Shown piece after piece: positions 35,747-44,905 of a DNA stretch of 64,000 bases. The number at the start of each line of letters is the position of its first letter. Within the stretch, counting starts at the first letter, position 1. Source of the DNA: CAZQHK01 sp964593455 (lineage in GTDB: Bacteria > Muiribacteriota > CAYSPT01); contig CAZQHK010000002.1 of NCBI GenBank assembly GCA_964593455.1, positions 1 to 64,000 on the forward strand, given 5' to 3'. The translations under genes and the position numbers were made by a program. The notes beneath the pieces are model-generated. The model ran no database searches. It saw only the letters and a list, made by a program, of their open reading frames with translations, and was not told where the DNA came from.

Positions 35747-36721
35747 TCAACAACCTTCCAACTCGATCTCTTTGCCAATCATAGTCACTACTTCCGCGGT
35801 GATACACCGCTGGGCGGTTGACAGAGCGTTCCGCACCGACACAGCTTTGGACGAACCGTGGGCGATGATGCAGGTGCCTTTGACACCCAGCAGCGGCGCG
35901 CCGCCGTATTCGGAAGGGTTCATCCGTTTAAAAATCCAATCGAACTGCTGCCGCATCTGGTCCATGGGAAATTTCGATGATTTGAAACTCTGCTCCAACA
36001 GGTGAGCCACCGATTTGATGACTCCTTCAGCCGTCTTAAGGACGATGTTTCCCACGAACCCATCACACACGATAACATCGGATACACCATGAAACACCTT
36101 GTTTCCTTCGACGTTACCGACGAAGTTGAGAGAGGAATCCTTGAGCAAAGCGTAGGCTTGTTTTGCCACCTCGTTGCCCTTTTTGTCTTCCTCGCCGATA
36201 TTGAGCAGGCCGATGCGGGGATTCTCTATTCCAAGCGCTCTGCGGGCAAATACACTGCCCATCATGCCGAACTGGAATAACTCCTGCGGATCGCAGTCCA
36301 CCATGGCTCCCGCGTCAAGCAGGAGGCCGGTGGCAGAAAAACTCGGGACGGGAATAGCTATCCCCGGCCGTTTAATCCCCTTGATCCGTCCCAGCAGAGT
36401 GAGAGCGGAGGCCATAGCCGCACCGGTGTTCCCGGCGGTAACCACGCCCTGGCAATATCCTTCTCTCACCAGGCGGACCGCCCGGGTGACGGAGAAATCA
36501 TGTTCCCGCTTCAAGGCCTCGGTGGGTGAATCCTGCATACCGATAGACTCGGCCGCATGCATGACTTCCACCCGCTCGTGGTTAATATCCAGGGAGCGGA
36601 TCTTTTCTTCATCCCCGACCATCACCAGATGCACATCAGTGTCCCGCACGAAATCCAGGGCACCTTTAATCACTTCCTCGGGGGCGTAATCCCCACCCAT
36701 TGCATCGACAGCTATCCGCAT
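35747..36721 (-). CDS. plsX: Phosphate acyltransferase PlsX
   Basis: A 324-aa enzyme that converts acyl-ACP to acyl-phosphate, the first step of phospholipid synthesis with PlsY. The N-terminus MRIAVDAMGGDYAPEEVIKGA is diagnostic, as are VTAGNTGAAMASALTLLGRIKGI (about 95-117) and IGLLNIGEEDKKGN (about 175). ATG 36721 matches the family start; a TTG five codons earlier is less likely. It follows rpmF, the usual bacterial pairing. Confidence 0.96.
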   Translation of the reverse strand: MRIAVDAMGGDYAPEEVIKGALDFVRDTDVHLVMVGDEEKIRSLDINHERVEVMHAAESIGMQDSPTEALKREHDFSVTRAVRLVREGYCQGVVTAGNTGAAMASALTLLGRIKGIKRPGIAIPVPSFSATGLLLDAGAMVDCDPQELFQFGMMGSVFARRALGIENPRIGLLNIGEEDKKGNEVAKQAYALLKDSSLNFVGNVEGNKVFHGVSDVIVCDGFVGNIVLKTAEGVIKSVAHLLEQSFKSSKFPMDQMRQQFDWIFKRMNPSEYGGAPLLGVKGTCIIAHGSSKAVSVRNALSTAQRCITAEVVTMIGKEIELEGC

Positions 36722-36749
36722 TATCGGGTTATCCAAACAAACGGTATTG

Positions 36750-36923
36750 TCACGTCTTGATTACTTCACTGTCCTTGTAATGACCGCAAGAAGGACAGGC
36801 ATGATGGGGGAGTCTCAGCTCGTTACAGCGCGGACAAGGAGACAGGTTAGGCGCTTTCAGTTTCCAGTTAGCCCTCTTTTTGTCACGACGCGTACGGGAG
36901 TGTCTTCTTTTAGGAAGAGCCAT
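36750..36923 (-). CDS. rpmF: Ribosomal protein bL32
   Basis: A 57-aa protein of the large ribosomal subunit, beginning MALPKRRHSRTRRDKKRANW. It has the four-cysteine zinc-ribbon form (C30, C33, C43, C46; CPRC and CPSC). It directly precedes plsX. The usual DUF177 partner gene (yceD) is not upstream. Confidence 0.96.
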   Translation of the reverse strand: MALPKRRHSRTRRDKKRANWKLKAPNLSPCPRCNELRLPHHACPSCGHYKDSEVIKT

Positions 36924-37048
36924 TGTCTGTCAAAACCTCCGTATCAGTAGAAAAATATGTTTTCGTTATTTTAAAGCAATAGGCGACTGAGCCACACAGA
37001 CCTAGCCACTATATATTCACGCTATTATAGGGAAGGCTACGTGAGATG

Positions 37049-38179
37049 TCAAGACATAAGGGCCCGGACAAATTCAGCCGGATCGAATGGTCTGAGATCG
37101 TCCATCCCCTCACCGATGCCAATGAATTTGACGGGAATTTTCAGTTCTTCCCGGATAGCCACCACGATTCCGCCTTTGGCCGTTCCATCCAATTTTGTGA
37201 GAACGATACCGGTTAAACTAAGCGATTCATGAAAAGTCTGGGCCTGGGCGACGGCGTTCTGGCCGGTGGTGGCATCCAGGACCAACAATATCTCGTGGGG
37301 AGCGTTTGGGTATTCTCGTCCGACGACCCGGTAGATCTTGTTCAGTTCCTCCATCAAGTTGTGTTTGGTATGGAAGCGGCCGGCGGTATCGATGATGACA
37401 ACATCATACCCGCGGGACCGGCCGGCTATAACGGCATCGAAAGCCACAGCGGCAGCATCGGCGCCGATGGTGGACTTCACGAGCTCCGTTCCCAACCGGG
37501 AAGCCCATACCGTCAACTGTTCCACCGCGCCGGCCCGGAACGTGTCGGCGGCGGCCAGCAGTACTTTCTTGCCCTGCTGCTGTAACCTCCAGGCCAGCTT
37601 GGCGATAGTGGTGGTCTTTCCGACACCGTTCACTCCGACCACCAGGATCACTCCGGGGCCCTGTTCTGGAAACGTAAGCGGCGGCGGTGATTCATCGAGA
37701 ATCATCAACACCATCTCTTTTATTATTTCCATCAGTTTCCCCGGTTTGACTTCCTGTTCAATCCTGGCGATCTCCTGGAAATGATCGATGATAAGCCGGG
37801 TATTTCTCACCCCGAGATCGGTCTGGATCAGGATCTCTTCCAGATCTTCCAGAAACTCTTCATCCACGGCGTGTGACGTTCCCACCAGGGCTTCGATCTT
37901 CTCTTGAAAACTGGTCCTGGTTTTCGAGAGAGATCGTTTGAGCCGCTGAAACCAGCTCACCTTCGATTTAGCTGCTTCCGGCGAGACCGTGGGAGCAGAC
38001 GCGGCCACGGATCCTGAGACTGCGGCAGTGGTTTTGGCCGGTTCCTGTTGAACCTCCGGCGCTAGAGCCTGCGCCGGATCTTGATCCACAACCTGACCGG
38101 CAGGCGGAACAATCGTTTCATCGTCCGGGCCAGGACGTTCTTCTTTCAATCCAAGTAATTTTTTCAAGCCTTTCAACAT
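37049..38179 (-). CDS. ftsY: Signal recognition particle receptor FtsY
   Basis: A 376-aa GTPase that docks SRP-ribosome complexes at the membrane. Residues 1-75 are a variable Pro/Glu/Ala-rich A domain. The N domain (75-165) is followed by the G domain with G1 GVNGVGKTTT (about 183), the insertion-box motif AADTFRAGAVEQL, G3 DTAGR and G4 TKLDGTAKGG (about 332). The start at 38179 has AAAGGAGG upstream. It lies upstream of rpmF in the same orientation, 125 bp away; smc, its common neighbour, is absent. Confidence 0.96.
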   Translation of the reverse strand: MLKGLKKLLGLKEERPGPDDETIVPPAGQVVDQDPAQALAPEVQQEPAKTTAAVSGSVAASAPTVSPEAAKSKVSWFQRLKRSLSKTRTSFQEKIEALVGTSHAVDEEFLEDLEEILIQTDLGVRNTRLIIDHFQEIARIEQEVKPGKLMEIIKEMVLMILDESPPPLTFPEQGPGVILVVGVNGVGKTTTIAKLAWRLQQQGKKVLLAAADTFRAGAVEQLTVWASRLGTELVKSTIGADAAAVAFDAVIAGRSRGYDVVIIDTAGRFHTKHNLMEELNKIYRVVGREYPNAPHEILLVLDATTGQNAVAQAQTFHESLSLTGIVLTKLDGTAKGGIVVAIREELKIPVKFIGIGEGMDDLRPFDPAEFVRALMS

Positions 38180-38263
38180 CAGGCGTTACCTCCTTTTGCG
38201 CCCTGGTTATATACCAATTATCAGCATGAATTACAATTATCCGGCTGATTCTTCCAGTCAGGC

Positions 38264-39595
38264 CTACTGTGCGCCTTTGCCTTTAAGCACTACTCTCAGC
38301 GTGAGCAGCAGGATCTTTATATCGAGCAGGAAAGACCAGCCGTTTATGTAGGAAAGATCGTAGCGCAGTTTGTTTTCCGGGGTCGTGTCGTAGCGGCCGT
38401 GAATCTGGGCCAGCCCGGTGATTCCCGGTGTAATAACCAGGCGTTTGGCGTAGGAGGGAATCTCATCGACGAATTTCCTGACAAACGCCGGCCGTTCCGG
38501 CCGCGGTCCCACCAGGGACATCTCACCGCGCAGCACATTGAACAACTGCGGCAATTCATCCAACCGGTAGCGCCTGAGCCATTTACCGATCCCGGTTATC
38601 CGATCGTCATCCGGTTTCGCAAAAACCGGACCGGAATCGGCCTCCGCTCCCCGGCACATGGTCCTGAACTTGATTATCGTGAACAGCTTGCTATCTTTGC
38701 CAACCCGTTCCTGGAGGAAATAAGCGGGGCCCACTGATCCACGCCGGATTAACAACGGTACCAACAACCAAAACGGGGTGAGTATGATGATGGCAGGCAC
38801 CGTCACGACCAGGTCGAAGACCCGTTTGAGCAGGCGCTGCCAGCCTTCCAAAGGTTCCGTCCTGATCTCGATCAGGGGAATTCCCGCTACTTCCTTGATC
38901 TCCACTCGTCCGATCAACACCTCATACAAGTTCGGGTGAATCGCCACTTCCACACCTTGAGACACGCAGGACTCGATAAGTTTCAGCGTCTCCCGTTCAG
39001 GCAGTTCGGGATGAGTGAGAATCATGATGTCCGGGTTAAGCCCATCCATGCTGTCGGTGATCTCTTTGCTGGCACCGGCGGTGGTCACCCATTCAAGCAT
39101 CCCCACCACCTGATACTCGTCCGGTGTATAGATCTCGATATCCTTGACGATGGCCTTAGCCTCGTTTCCTCCGCCGACTACTACTACCCGCCTGGGGTGC
39201 TTGGGACCCCGGGGAAAGGCCCGGAGCATTGAGCGAAACCCGCCAACCAGCAGGATATTGAACAACCAGGATATGGCCAGGACCGTCCGCGGATAGGCGA
39301 ACACACGCCAGTAGAACGTCCAGGCCACGATGACCACCGAACTAACGGATACCGCCAGGAGCGTCAAGTAGAATATATCCACATACGTCCGGTGCCGGTC
39401 TCTGCGATAGAGACCGAACACGTAGAACCCGGCCACCTTGATCACGGTGAGAAAGATGGCCATGCTGTAATAGGCCTTGATGTTCTTGTCCGGAATGTGA
39501 CCGAGATATCTGACCAGGAAGGTCAGAATCTCAGCCAGGTGGATCAGAATGATATCCGCCAGTACGAGTCCGGCGATTTTCAATTTCGGCTTCAT
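38264..39595 (-). CDS. Polyprenyl-phosphate sugar-1-phosphate transferase (WbaP/EpsL type)
   Basis: A 443-aa initiating transferase that moves a sugar-1-phosphate from a nucleotide sugar to undecaprenyl phosphate. It starts a polysaccharide or O-antigen-like unit. Four TM segments lie in 1-120. A CoA-binding-like Rossmann domain follows (RVVVVGGGNEA, about 137), then a fifth TM (about 265-290). The catalytic C-terminal domain has FTIIKFRTM, RRYRLDELPQLFNVLRGEMSLVGPRPERP and ITPGITGLAQIHGR. It heads the surface polysaccharide region of the window. Confidence 0.93.
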   Translation of the reverse strand: MKPKLKIAGLVLADIILIHLAEILTFLVRYLGHIPDKNIKAYYSMAIFLTVIKVAGFYVFGLYRRDRHRTYVDIFYLTLLAVSVSSVVIVAWTFYWRVFAYPRTVLAISWLFNILLVGGFRSMLRAFPRGPKHPRRVVVVGGGNEAKAIVKDIEIYTPDEYQVVGMLEWVTTAGASKEITDSMDGLNPDIMILTHPELPERETLKLIESCVSQGVEVAIHPNLYEVLIGRVEIKEVAGIPLIEIRTEPLEGWQRLLKRVFDLVVTVPAIIILTPFWLLVPLLIRRGSVGPAYFLQERVGKDSKLFTIIKFRTMCRGAEADSGPVFAKPDDDRITGIGKWLRRYRLDELPQLFNVLRGEMSLVGPRPERPAFVRKFVDEIPSYAKRLVITPGITGLAQIHGRYDTTPENKLRYDLSYINGWSFLLDIKILLLTLRVVLKGKGAQ

Positions 39596-39705
39596 ATTCT
39601 TTTACTTTCCACTTTTCTTGCCTGACCATCCGGCTAACGCTATGTTTTCATTGCGTTGAGCATTGTACAACTATCTTAATTATTTCGCGGCCTCAAACAC
39701 AACTC

Positions 39706-40863
39706 TTATTCTGTCAGGTTACAATATAACGACATCAAGCGGCTGATCATTTCGTCGGCCGAGAACTCTTCACGTACACGATTGCGTCCGTTTTTCCCTA
39801 TCTCATCGGCCAATTGCCGGTCTTCAAGCAGCCGCTCAATAGCCGAAGCCAGCGCCACGGGATCATCCGGAGGAACAAGCAGGCCGGTCTTCGAGTTTTC
39901 CACCAGTTCCGGAACGCCATCCACATCGGTAGCCACCACTGCCTTTCCCTGCGCAAGCGCTTCGGTCAGGGCGCGACCAACGCCCTCCCATCTCGATGAA
40001 ATAACGAAGATATCAAGCGCGTCAATTATGTTCGGGATATCCCTTCGCCAGCCCAGCAGATGAAAACAGTCGGTCATGTTATACCGGTCGATCAACGACT
40101 CCATCTCGCTCCTGAGGGGACCGTCCCCGGCGTAGAGAAACCGGACTGACCGGCCGTTGTCACGGATGCTGCGGGCGGCTTCCAGGAACAGTTCCGGAGC
40201 TTTCTGGGGAAACAACCTGCCCACCGAGCCCACCAGCGACGTTCCCGCCGGGATATCCAGTTCTTTCTTAATTTTGTCTCCTGAACCGGGAACAATCGGA
40301 TCGAAATCGATACCGCTCCTGATGACTTCCCAGCCTCCGGGAGCAACGATTCCCAGGGCTGCGGCTCTCTGCGCCTGCTTTTCGGAAACGAACACGAGAC
40401 GGTCCGTCAACCGGGCCGCCACCCGTTCCAGGAACAGGTAGAGATACAGCCGGAGCCGCGATATGCCGGGAAAAAACGGAAAACTGTGAACCGTGTGGAC
40501 CACTTTGCAGCCGGGCACCGTGTGGGCGGCAAACCTGCCCAGGATACCCGCTTTTGAACCATGTGTGTGAACGATATCCGGCCGCGTCTCCTTGAAAAAA
40601 CTCACCAGTGAGAGAAACGTTCTGAGATCATTGATGGGGCTGATCTCCCGCTTCAAGCTATCTATCAGCACGAGCCGATCACCTAGCTGCCGGGCCCGTT
40701 TCAAAAAACTGCCTCCGGCAGAAGAAACCAGCATGTTTGAAAAACGTTCGGTATCCATCCGTTCTACGGTCAGGAGGGTGTTGTCCTGAGCACCGCCTAT
40801 ATCGAGGTGCGTGATGACATGGATGATTTTCAATCTGGCTGTTTCGATCATGATTTTAATCAT
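39706..40863 (-). CDS. Glycosyltransferase, GT4-type
   Basis: A glycosyltransferase of about 385 aa with two Rossmann-like domains (GT-B fold). The N-terminal domain shows HVITHLDIGGAQDNTLLTVERM and PDIVHTHGSKAGILGRFAA. The C-terminal nucleotide-sugar domain shows GSVGRLFPQKAPELFLEAA, LLGWRRDIPNIIDALDIFVISSRWEGVGRALTEALAQGKAVVATDVDGVPEL with the EX7E-type glutamates. The donor and acceptor cannot be told. ATG 40863 is one of three near starts with no strong ribosome site. It lies upstream of the initiating transferase gene in the same direction. Confidence 0.92.
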   Translation of the reverse strand: MIKIMIETARLKIIHVITHLDIGGAQDNTLLTVERMDTERFSNMLVSSAGGSFLKRARQLGDRLVLIDSLKREISPINDLRTFLSLVSFFKETRPDIVHTHGSKAGILGRFAAHTVPGCKVVHTVHSFPFFPGISRLRLYLYLFLERVAARLTDRLVFVSEKQAQRAAALGIVAPGGWEVIRSGIDFDPIVPGSGDKIKKELDIPAGTSLVGSVGRLFPQKAPELFLEAARSIRDNGRSVRFLYAGDGPLRSEMESLIDRYNMTDCFHLLGWRRDIPNIIDALDIFVISSRWEGVGRALTEALAQGKAVVATDVDGVPELVENSKTGLLVPPDDPVALASAIERLLEDRQLADEIGKNGRNRVREEFSADEMISRLMSLYCNLTE

Positions 40864-41009
40864 GCTACACCAGCCATATACAATGATCAATAGTACCGCA
40901 TACGCAGCTTTTTATTGTCAGCCTTCAAGTCCTTGACTACATACTGGCTTCACCGTACCCGTCATGTTACAATAACCACGGTAAACAGTGTATGCAAAGG
41001 TACAATAAC

Positions 41010-42083
41010 ATGAAGGTTCTACACGTTATAACGGGGCTTGGTATCGGAGGCGCGGAGCGAATGCTGCTCAACGTGCTTCCCCGGCTCGACAATGAAAATG
41101 CCGTGGTTTCTTTAACCGACGACCGTGACCTCGGCCGCAGACTGGAAGAGACAGGGATCAAAGTATTTTATCTCGGTTTGCACCGAAACGGGCTCAACCT
41201 GCCGGCGGCGGTTATCCGGTTTAAGCAAATCGTCAAACGGGAACAACCCGACATTATCAATTCGTACCTGGTTCACGCCAACCTGTTCTCCCGATTTTTC
41301 GGGCGTTTCTACGGGATCAAACGAATCATATGCTCCATCAGGAACAAACACATAGATAAACCGTTCCTGCTGATGTGCGACCGGCTGACCTCACGGCTGA
41401 TCACACGGTACACAATGAACTCGCCGGTGGTGCGTGATTTCATGATTGATAAGGGATTCGATGAGACCAGAATGACCGTCATACCGAACGGTATCGATTT
41501 CAGCCGGTTCGAAGATATTACCGGCGCCGGCACCTTGAAATCTTCTTTAGGGTTGGCCGAAAAATTCTGTTTTCTGACCGTGGCCAGCCTGAGGAAAAAG
41601 AAAGGGCATGTCCATCTTTTCAGGGCCGCCGTCCGGTTTCTGCGGGAGATACCGGAAGCGGTTTTCCTGTTGGCCGGTGACGGACCGGAGAGTGAATCTC
41701 TGCAATCTTTGACCCGGCGACTCGGGATTGACCGGAACGTTATCTTCCTGAAGAACCGGGACGATATTCCCCAACTCCTGGCCGCAGCCGACGCTTTCGT
41801 TCTCCCCAGCGAGCACGAAGGTATGTCAAACGCGCTCCTCGAAGCCATGGCCAGCGGTATACCGATCGTTTGTTCCGACATCGATGAAAACAGGTGGGTC
41901 GTGGGAGAAACCGCTTTACTGACGAACATCAATGACGCAGAGACGTTCAGCGGTTGCCTGGGCCGTCTTTTTGAATCCGGAGAAATCAGGAAAAAGCTGG
42001 CGGAAGCCGGGCTCAAGCGGGTCAAAGAACGGTTTTCCCTGAAAAATACCATCAAGGAGTATAATAACCTGTACCAATCATGA
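41010..42083 (+). CDS. Glycosyltransferase, GT4-type
   Basis: A 357-aa GT-B glycosyltransferase. It begins MKVLHVITGLGIGGAERMLLN, with IPNGIDFSRF and VASLRKKKGHVHLFRAAVRF in the middle. The donor-site motif VLPSEHEGMSNALLEAMASGIPIVCSDI follows. ATG 41010 is favoured by AAAGGT eight bases upstream over ATG 40992. It is the first gene of a plus-strand run with a methyltransferase and asnB, divergent from the minus-strand GT4. The specificity is unknown. Confidence 0.92.
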   Translation: MKVLHVITGLGIGGAERMLLNVLPRLDNENAVVSLTDDRDLGRRLEETGIKVFYLGLHRNGLNLPAAVIRFKQIVKREQPDIINSYLVHANLFSRFFGRFYGIKRIICSIRNKHIDKPFLLMCDRLTSRLITRYTMNSPVVRDFMIDKGFDETRMTVIPNGIDFSRFEDITGAGTLKSSLGLAEKFCFLTVASLRKKKGHVHLFRAAVRFLREIPEAVFLLAGDGPESESLQSLTRRLGIDRNVIFLKNRDDIPQLLAAADAFVLPSEHEGMSNALLEAMASGIPIVCSDIDENRWVVGETALLTNINDAETFSGCLGRLFESGEIRKKLAEAGLKRVKERFSLKNTIKEYNNLYQS

Positions 42084-42883
42084 CTAGAAACGAAGAAAAC
42101 CTTAGATTCTCATTCGGAGCGAACTGGAAACGCTATCTTTCCACCGTGACCGAGCAGGAAGTGACAGTGGCCCGTGAATCGCTGATAAACCTCCTGGGAG
42201 AGGAAGACCGCTTCAACCAGGCGTCGTTCATCGACATTGGCTGTGGAAGCGGCCTTTTTTCGTATTGTGCCCATCAGTTAGGATGCCGGGAGATCGTGAG
42301 TATCGATCTCGATCCCGAAAGCGTTACAGCCACCCGCCGCCTGGCGGTAGCCTGGTGTGGATCGGTACCCGAGCACTGGTCCATCTCAGAAACGGATATC
42401 CTTGACACGGAAAAGCTTAAGCCATACCGGGGCCGGTTCGACATCGTGTACGCCTGGGGAAGTCTGCACCATACCGGGGCCATGTACCGAGCTCTTAGCA
42501 ATGCCCTGTCGCTGGGAACGGATCAGTGCATGGCAGTTATCGCCATCTATGCCAGGACCAAAACATCATCGGTTTGGTACCATATAAAACGGATGTACAA
42601 CTCGGCACCCTCGTTTCTAAGGCCTGTTTTAGCCCTTCCCTACACAATGATCTGGGGACTCGGACGGTTACTGAAAGGCCGGCATCCATGGAAGCGGAAA
42701 CGGGGAATGAATATCTGGCACGATACCCTGGATTGGTTCGGCGGGTGGCCGTATGAATTTGCCGGACCGGACGAGATCATTTCTTTCGTAGAGAAGCACG
42801 GTTTTTCCATAAAAAAAATGAATATTACTACCAGAAACGGATGTAATGAATACGTACTGACCAGGACACAGGACGGAGCCTGA
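42080..42883 (+). CDS. SAM-dependent methyltransferase (class I)
   Basis: A 267-aa methyltransferase. SAM-binding motif I is FIDIGCGSGLFS (about residues 50-61), the acidic end of strand 2 is SIDLDPESV and the motif IV region is FDIVYAWGSLHHTGAM (about 119-134). It overlaps the upstream glycosyltransferase by four bases and precedes asnB by two. It probably methylates a sugar, lipid-linked glycan or peptide in this surface-modification operon. Confidence 0.88.
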   Translation: MTRNEENLRFSFGANWKRYLSTVTEQEVTVARESLINLLGEEDRFNQASFIDIGCGSGLFSYCAHQLGCREIVSIDLDPESVTATRRLAVAWCGSVPEHWSISETDILDTEKLKPYRGRFDIVYAWGSLHHTGAMYRALSNALSLGTDQCMAVIAIYARTKTSSVWYHIKRMYNSAPSFLRPVLALPYTMIWGLGRLLKGRHPWKRKRGMNIWHDTLDWFGGWPYEFAGPDEIISFVEKHGFSIKKMNITTRNGCNEYVLTRTQDGA

Positions 42884-42885
42884 TA

Positions 42886-44706
42886 ATGTGTGGAATTGTC
42901 GGTTTCAACTGGCGTGATGAGAAGCTGGTCACCACCCTGGCCGACCTGCTGAAACATCGTGGACCGGACATGGAAGGCCGTTTCTGCGATGAACGCGTGT
43001 CCCTGGGGCATCGACGTTTGTCGATAATCGATCTTTCCGATAAAGGCCGCCAACCCATGGCCGATGAAACCAAACGATACCGGATCGTTTACAACGGGGA
43101 AATATTCAACTACCGGGAACTGCGGGACGAGCTTAAAACCCTGGGACACACGTTTGTCTCCGAGACCGACACGGAAGTGGTGCTGAAACTTTACATAGAA
43201 TTTGGTCCCGAGGCTTTGGTCAGGCTGGATGGCCAGTTCGCCTTCTGTATCTACGATTCCGAACGTCAAGAGCTGTTCCTGGCCCGGGACAGAATCGGTA
43301 TCCTGCCGCTGTACTACTTTTTCGACGGAGCCAGGTTCATCTTCGGCTCCGAGCTGAAGGTCATCCTGGAAGCAGGGATCGACAAAGAGATCGACCACTC
43401 CGCCCTCATGTACTACCTGTGCTACGGATATACACCCCGGAACCGCGGTTTGCTTCGCCATACTCATAAACTGGAACCGGGACATTATCTTGTTTTCGAC
43501 CTGGTCGAGAAAAGGATAAAATTCCACGCGCCTTACTGGCAAGTCAAGCTGACAGGGGAGATCACCGATGAGCAGGACGCCGCGAGACGAATCCGGGACA
43601 CGCTGGAACAATCGGTAAAAGAACGGCTGCTGACCGCGGATGTCCCGGTAGGGGCTTTTCTTTCGGGAGGAATCGACAGTTCGGCCATCGTCGCCTTGGC
43701 CTCGAAATACCAGCATAAACTCAAGACTTTTTCCATTACATTCGAGTACCCCGATTTCGACGAAAGCGCCTACGCGCGGGACATCTCGGGACGGTTCGGC
43801 ACTGAGCATCACGAAATCAAATTCACTGTCGAGGATATAAAAAAACTCATCCCCGAACTGGTCTACCATTACGACGATCCGCTGGGGGACCCCTCGATCA
43901 TCCCCACCTACCTGGTCTCGAAGGTGGCCCGACAACACGTTACCGTGGCGCTTTCCGGTGACGGGGGCGACGAACTGTTTGGAGGATACACCGCTTACAA
44001 ACACTACCGCCTGGTCCGCCGGCAGGAGCGGTATCCTGGTTTCGTCAACACCATGTTGCACCGAATGTTCAAACACACCGGGAACGGGATAGCGAACAAA
44101 CCAAAGAAGTTTTTCGAGATCGGCACCCTGCCGGTCGGCCAGAAGTTCGCCCGGATTATGAGCTACCTAAACATGAATGAGTTCAAGCAGATTACCGGCA
44201 TTTCTCCCGAAGAAGCCTACGACGAATATGGCCGCCACCATCTCCCCGGTTTCTATCTTAACTCAGCTATAAATACGGATTTACATTGTTACCTGCCTGA
44301 TGATATATTGACCAAGGTCGACCGGGCCTCCCTGGCCAACAGCCTGGAGACCCGCCCCCCGTTCCTCGATCCCGAGATGATCGACCTGGCCTGCCGGATT
44401 GACCCCCGGCTGAAGCTCAGGGGACAGGAGGGCAAGTGGATTTTGAAGAAGGCGCTTACGTCCGTTCTTCCTGAAGAAATCATTTACCGGAAGAAACAGG
44501 GCTTCGGTGTTCCGCTGAAATATTACCTGGCGGGTGATTTGAAGGGCCTGGTGGCAGAAAAAGTTGTGGGATTCACCAAACACGATTTTTTTAACCGGGA
44601 AGCGGTTAAGTCCCTTCTGAAGGCCGGGGACGGACACCGTGACATGTCCCGGATTATATGGCCGCTGCTGATGTTTAACCTGTGGTGGGAACGGTGGATG
44701 GAATAA
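42886..44706 (+). CDS. asnB: Asparagine synthase (glutamine-hydrolysing)
   Basis: A 606-aa two-domain amidotransferase. The class II glutaminase domain begins at Cys2 (MCGIVGFNW) and includes HRGPDMEG and VYNGEIFNYRELR. The synthetase domain has the pyrophosphate loop FLSGGIDSSAIV (about 258) and SGDGGDELFGGY (about 361). It makes asparagine or, in polysaccharide clusters like this one, often amidates a sugar acid or other acceptor. Its start is two bases after the methyltransferase stop, so they are translated together. An assembly gap follows 49 bp later. Confidence 0.93.
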   Translation: MCGIVGFNWRDEKLVTTLADLLKHRGPDMEGRFCDERVSLGHRRLSIIDLSDKGRQPMADETKRYRIVYNGEIFNYRELRDELKTLGHTFVSETDTEVVLKLYIEFGPEALVRLDGQFAFCIYDSERQELFLARDRIGILPLYYFFDGARFIFGSELKVILEAGIDKEIDHSALMYYLCYGYTPRNRGLLRHTHKLEPGHYLVFDLVEKRIKFHAPYWQVKLTGEITDEQDAARRIRDTLEQSVKERLLTADVPVGAFLSGGIDSSAIVALASKYQHKLKTFSITFEYPDFDESAYARDISGRFGTEHHEIKFTVEDIKKLIPELVYHYDDPLGDPSIIPTYLVSKVARQHVTVALSGDGGDELFGGYTAYKHYRLVRRQERYPGFVNTMLHRMFKHTGNGIANKPKKFFEIGTLPVGQKFARIMSYLNMNEFKQITGISPEEAYDEYGRHHLPGFYLNSAINTDLHCYLPDDILTKVDRASLANSLETRPPFLDPEMIDLACRIDPRLKLRGQEGKWILKKALTSVLPEEIIYRKKQGFGVPLKYYLAGDLKGLVAEKVVGFTKHDFFNREAVKSLLKAGDGHRDMSRIIWPLLMFNLWWERWME

Positions 44707-44722
44707 ATAAAACAAATACAAT

Positions 44723-44878
44723 GGTGATGAACGAAGATTATTCCTTACGGACAGNNNNNNNNNNNNNNNNNNNNNNNNNNNNNNNNNNNNNNNNNNNNNN
44801 NNNNNNNNNNNNNNNNNNNNNNNNNNNNNNNNNNNNNNNNNNNNNNNNNNNNNNTAGGAATAATCTCCGTTCACCACC
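44723..44878. repeat. Inverted repeat flanking the assembly gap
   Basis: The 22-bp sequence at 44723-44744 is repeated in inverted form at 44857-44878 with two mismatches (core TGAACGAAGATTATTCC). Only ten and two known bases, respectively, separate the arms from the gap. This looks like the ends of an element, or a large palindrome, that the assembler could not cross. Confidence 0.75.
44755..44854. other. Assembly gap (100 N)
   Basis: Exactly 100 N bases, the usual placeholder for a gap of unknown length between scaffolded contigs. Genes may be missing here, inside the polysaccharide cluster. Confidence 0.99.
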
Positions 44879-44905
44879 TGAAGTCTTATGTGTGGGACAG
44901 ATGAT

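Noticed and set aside
42640..44076. 478-codon minus-strand frame opposite the methyltransferase and asnB
   Set aside because: asnB and the methyltransferase are certain from their motifs; the antisense frame has no family features.
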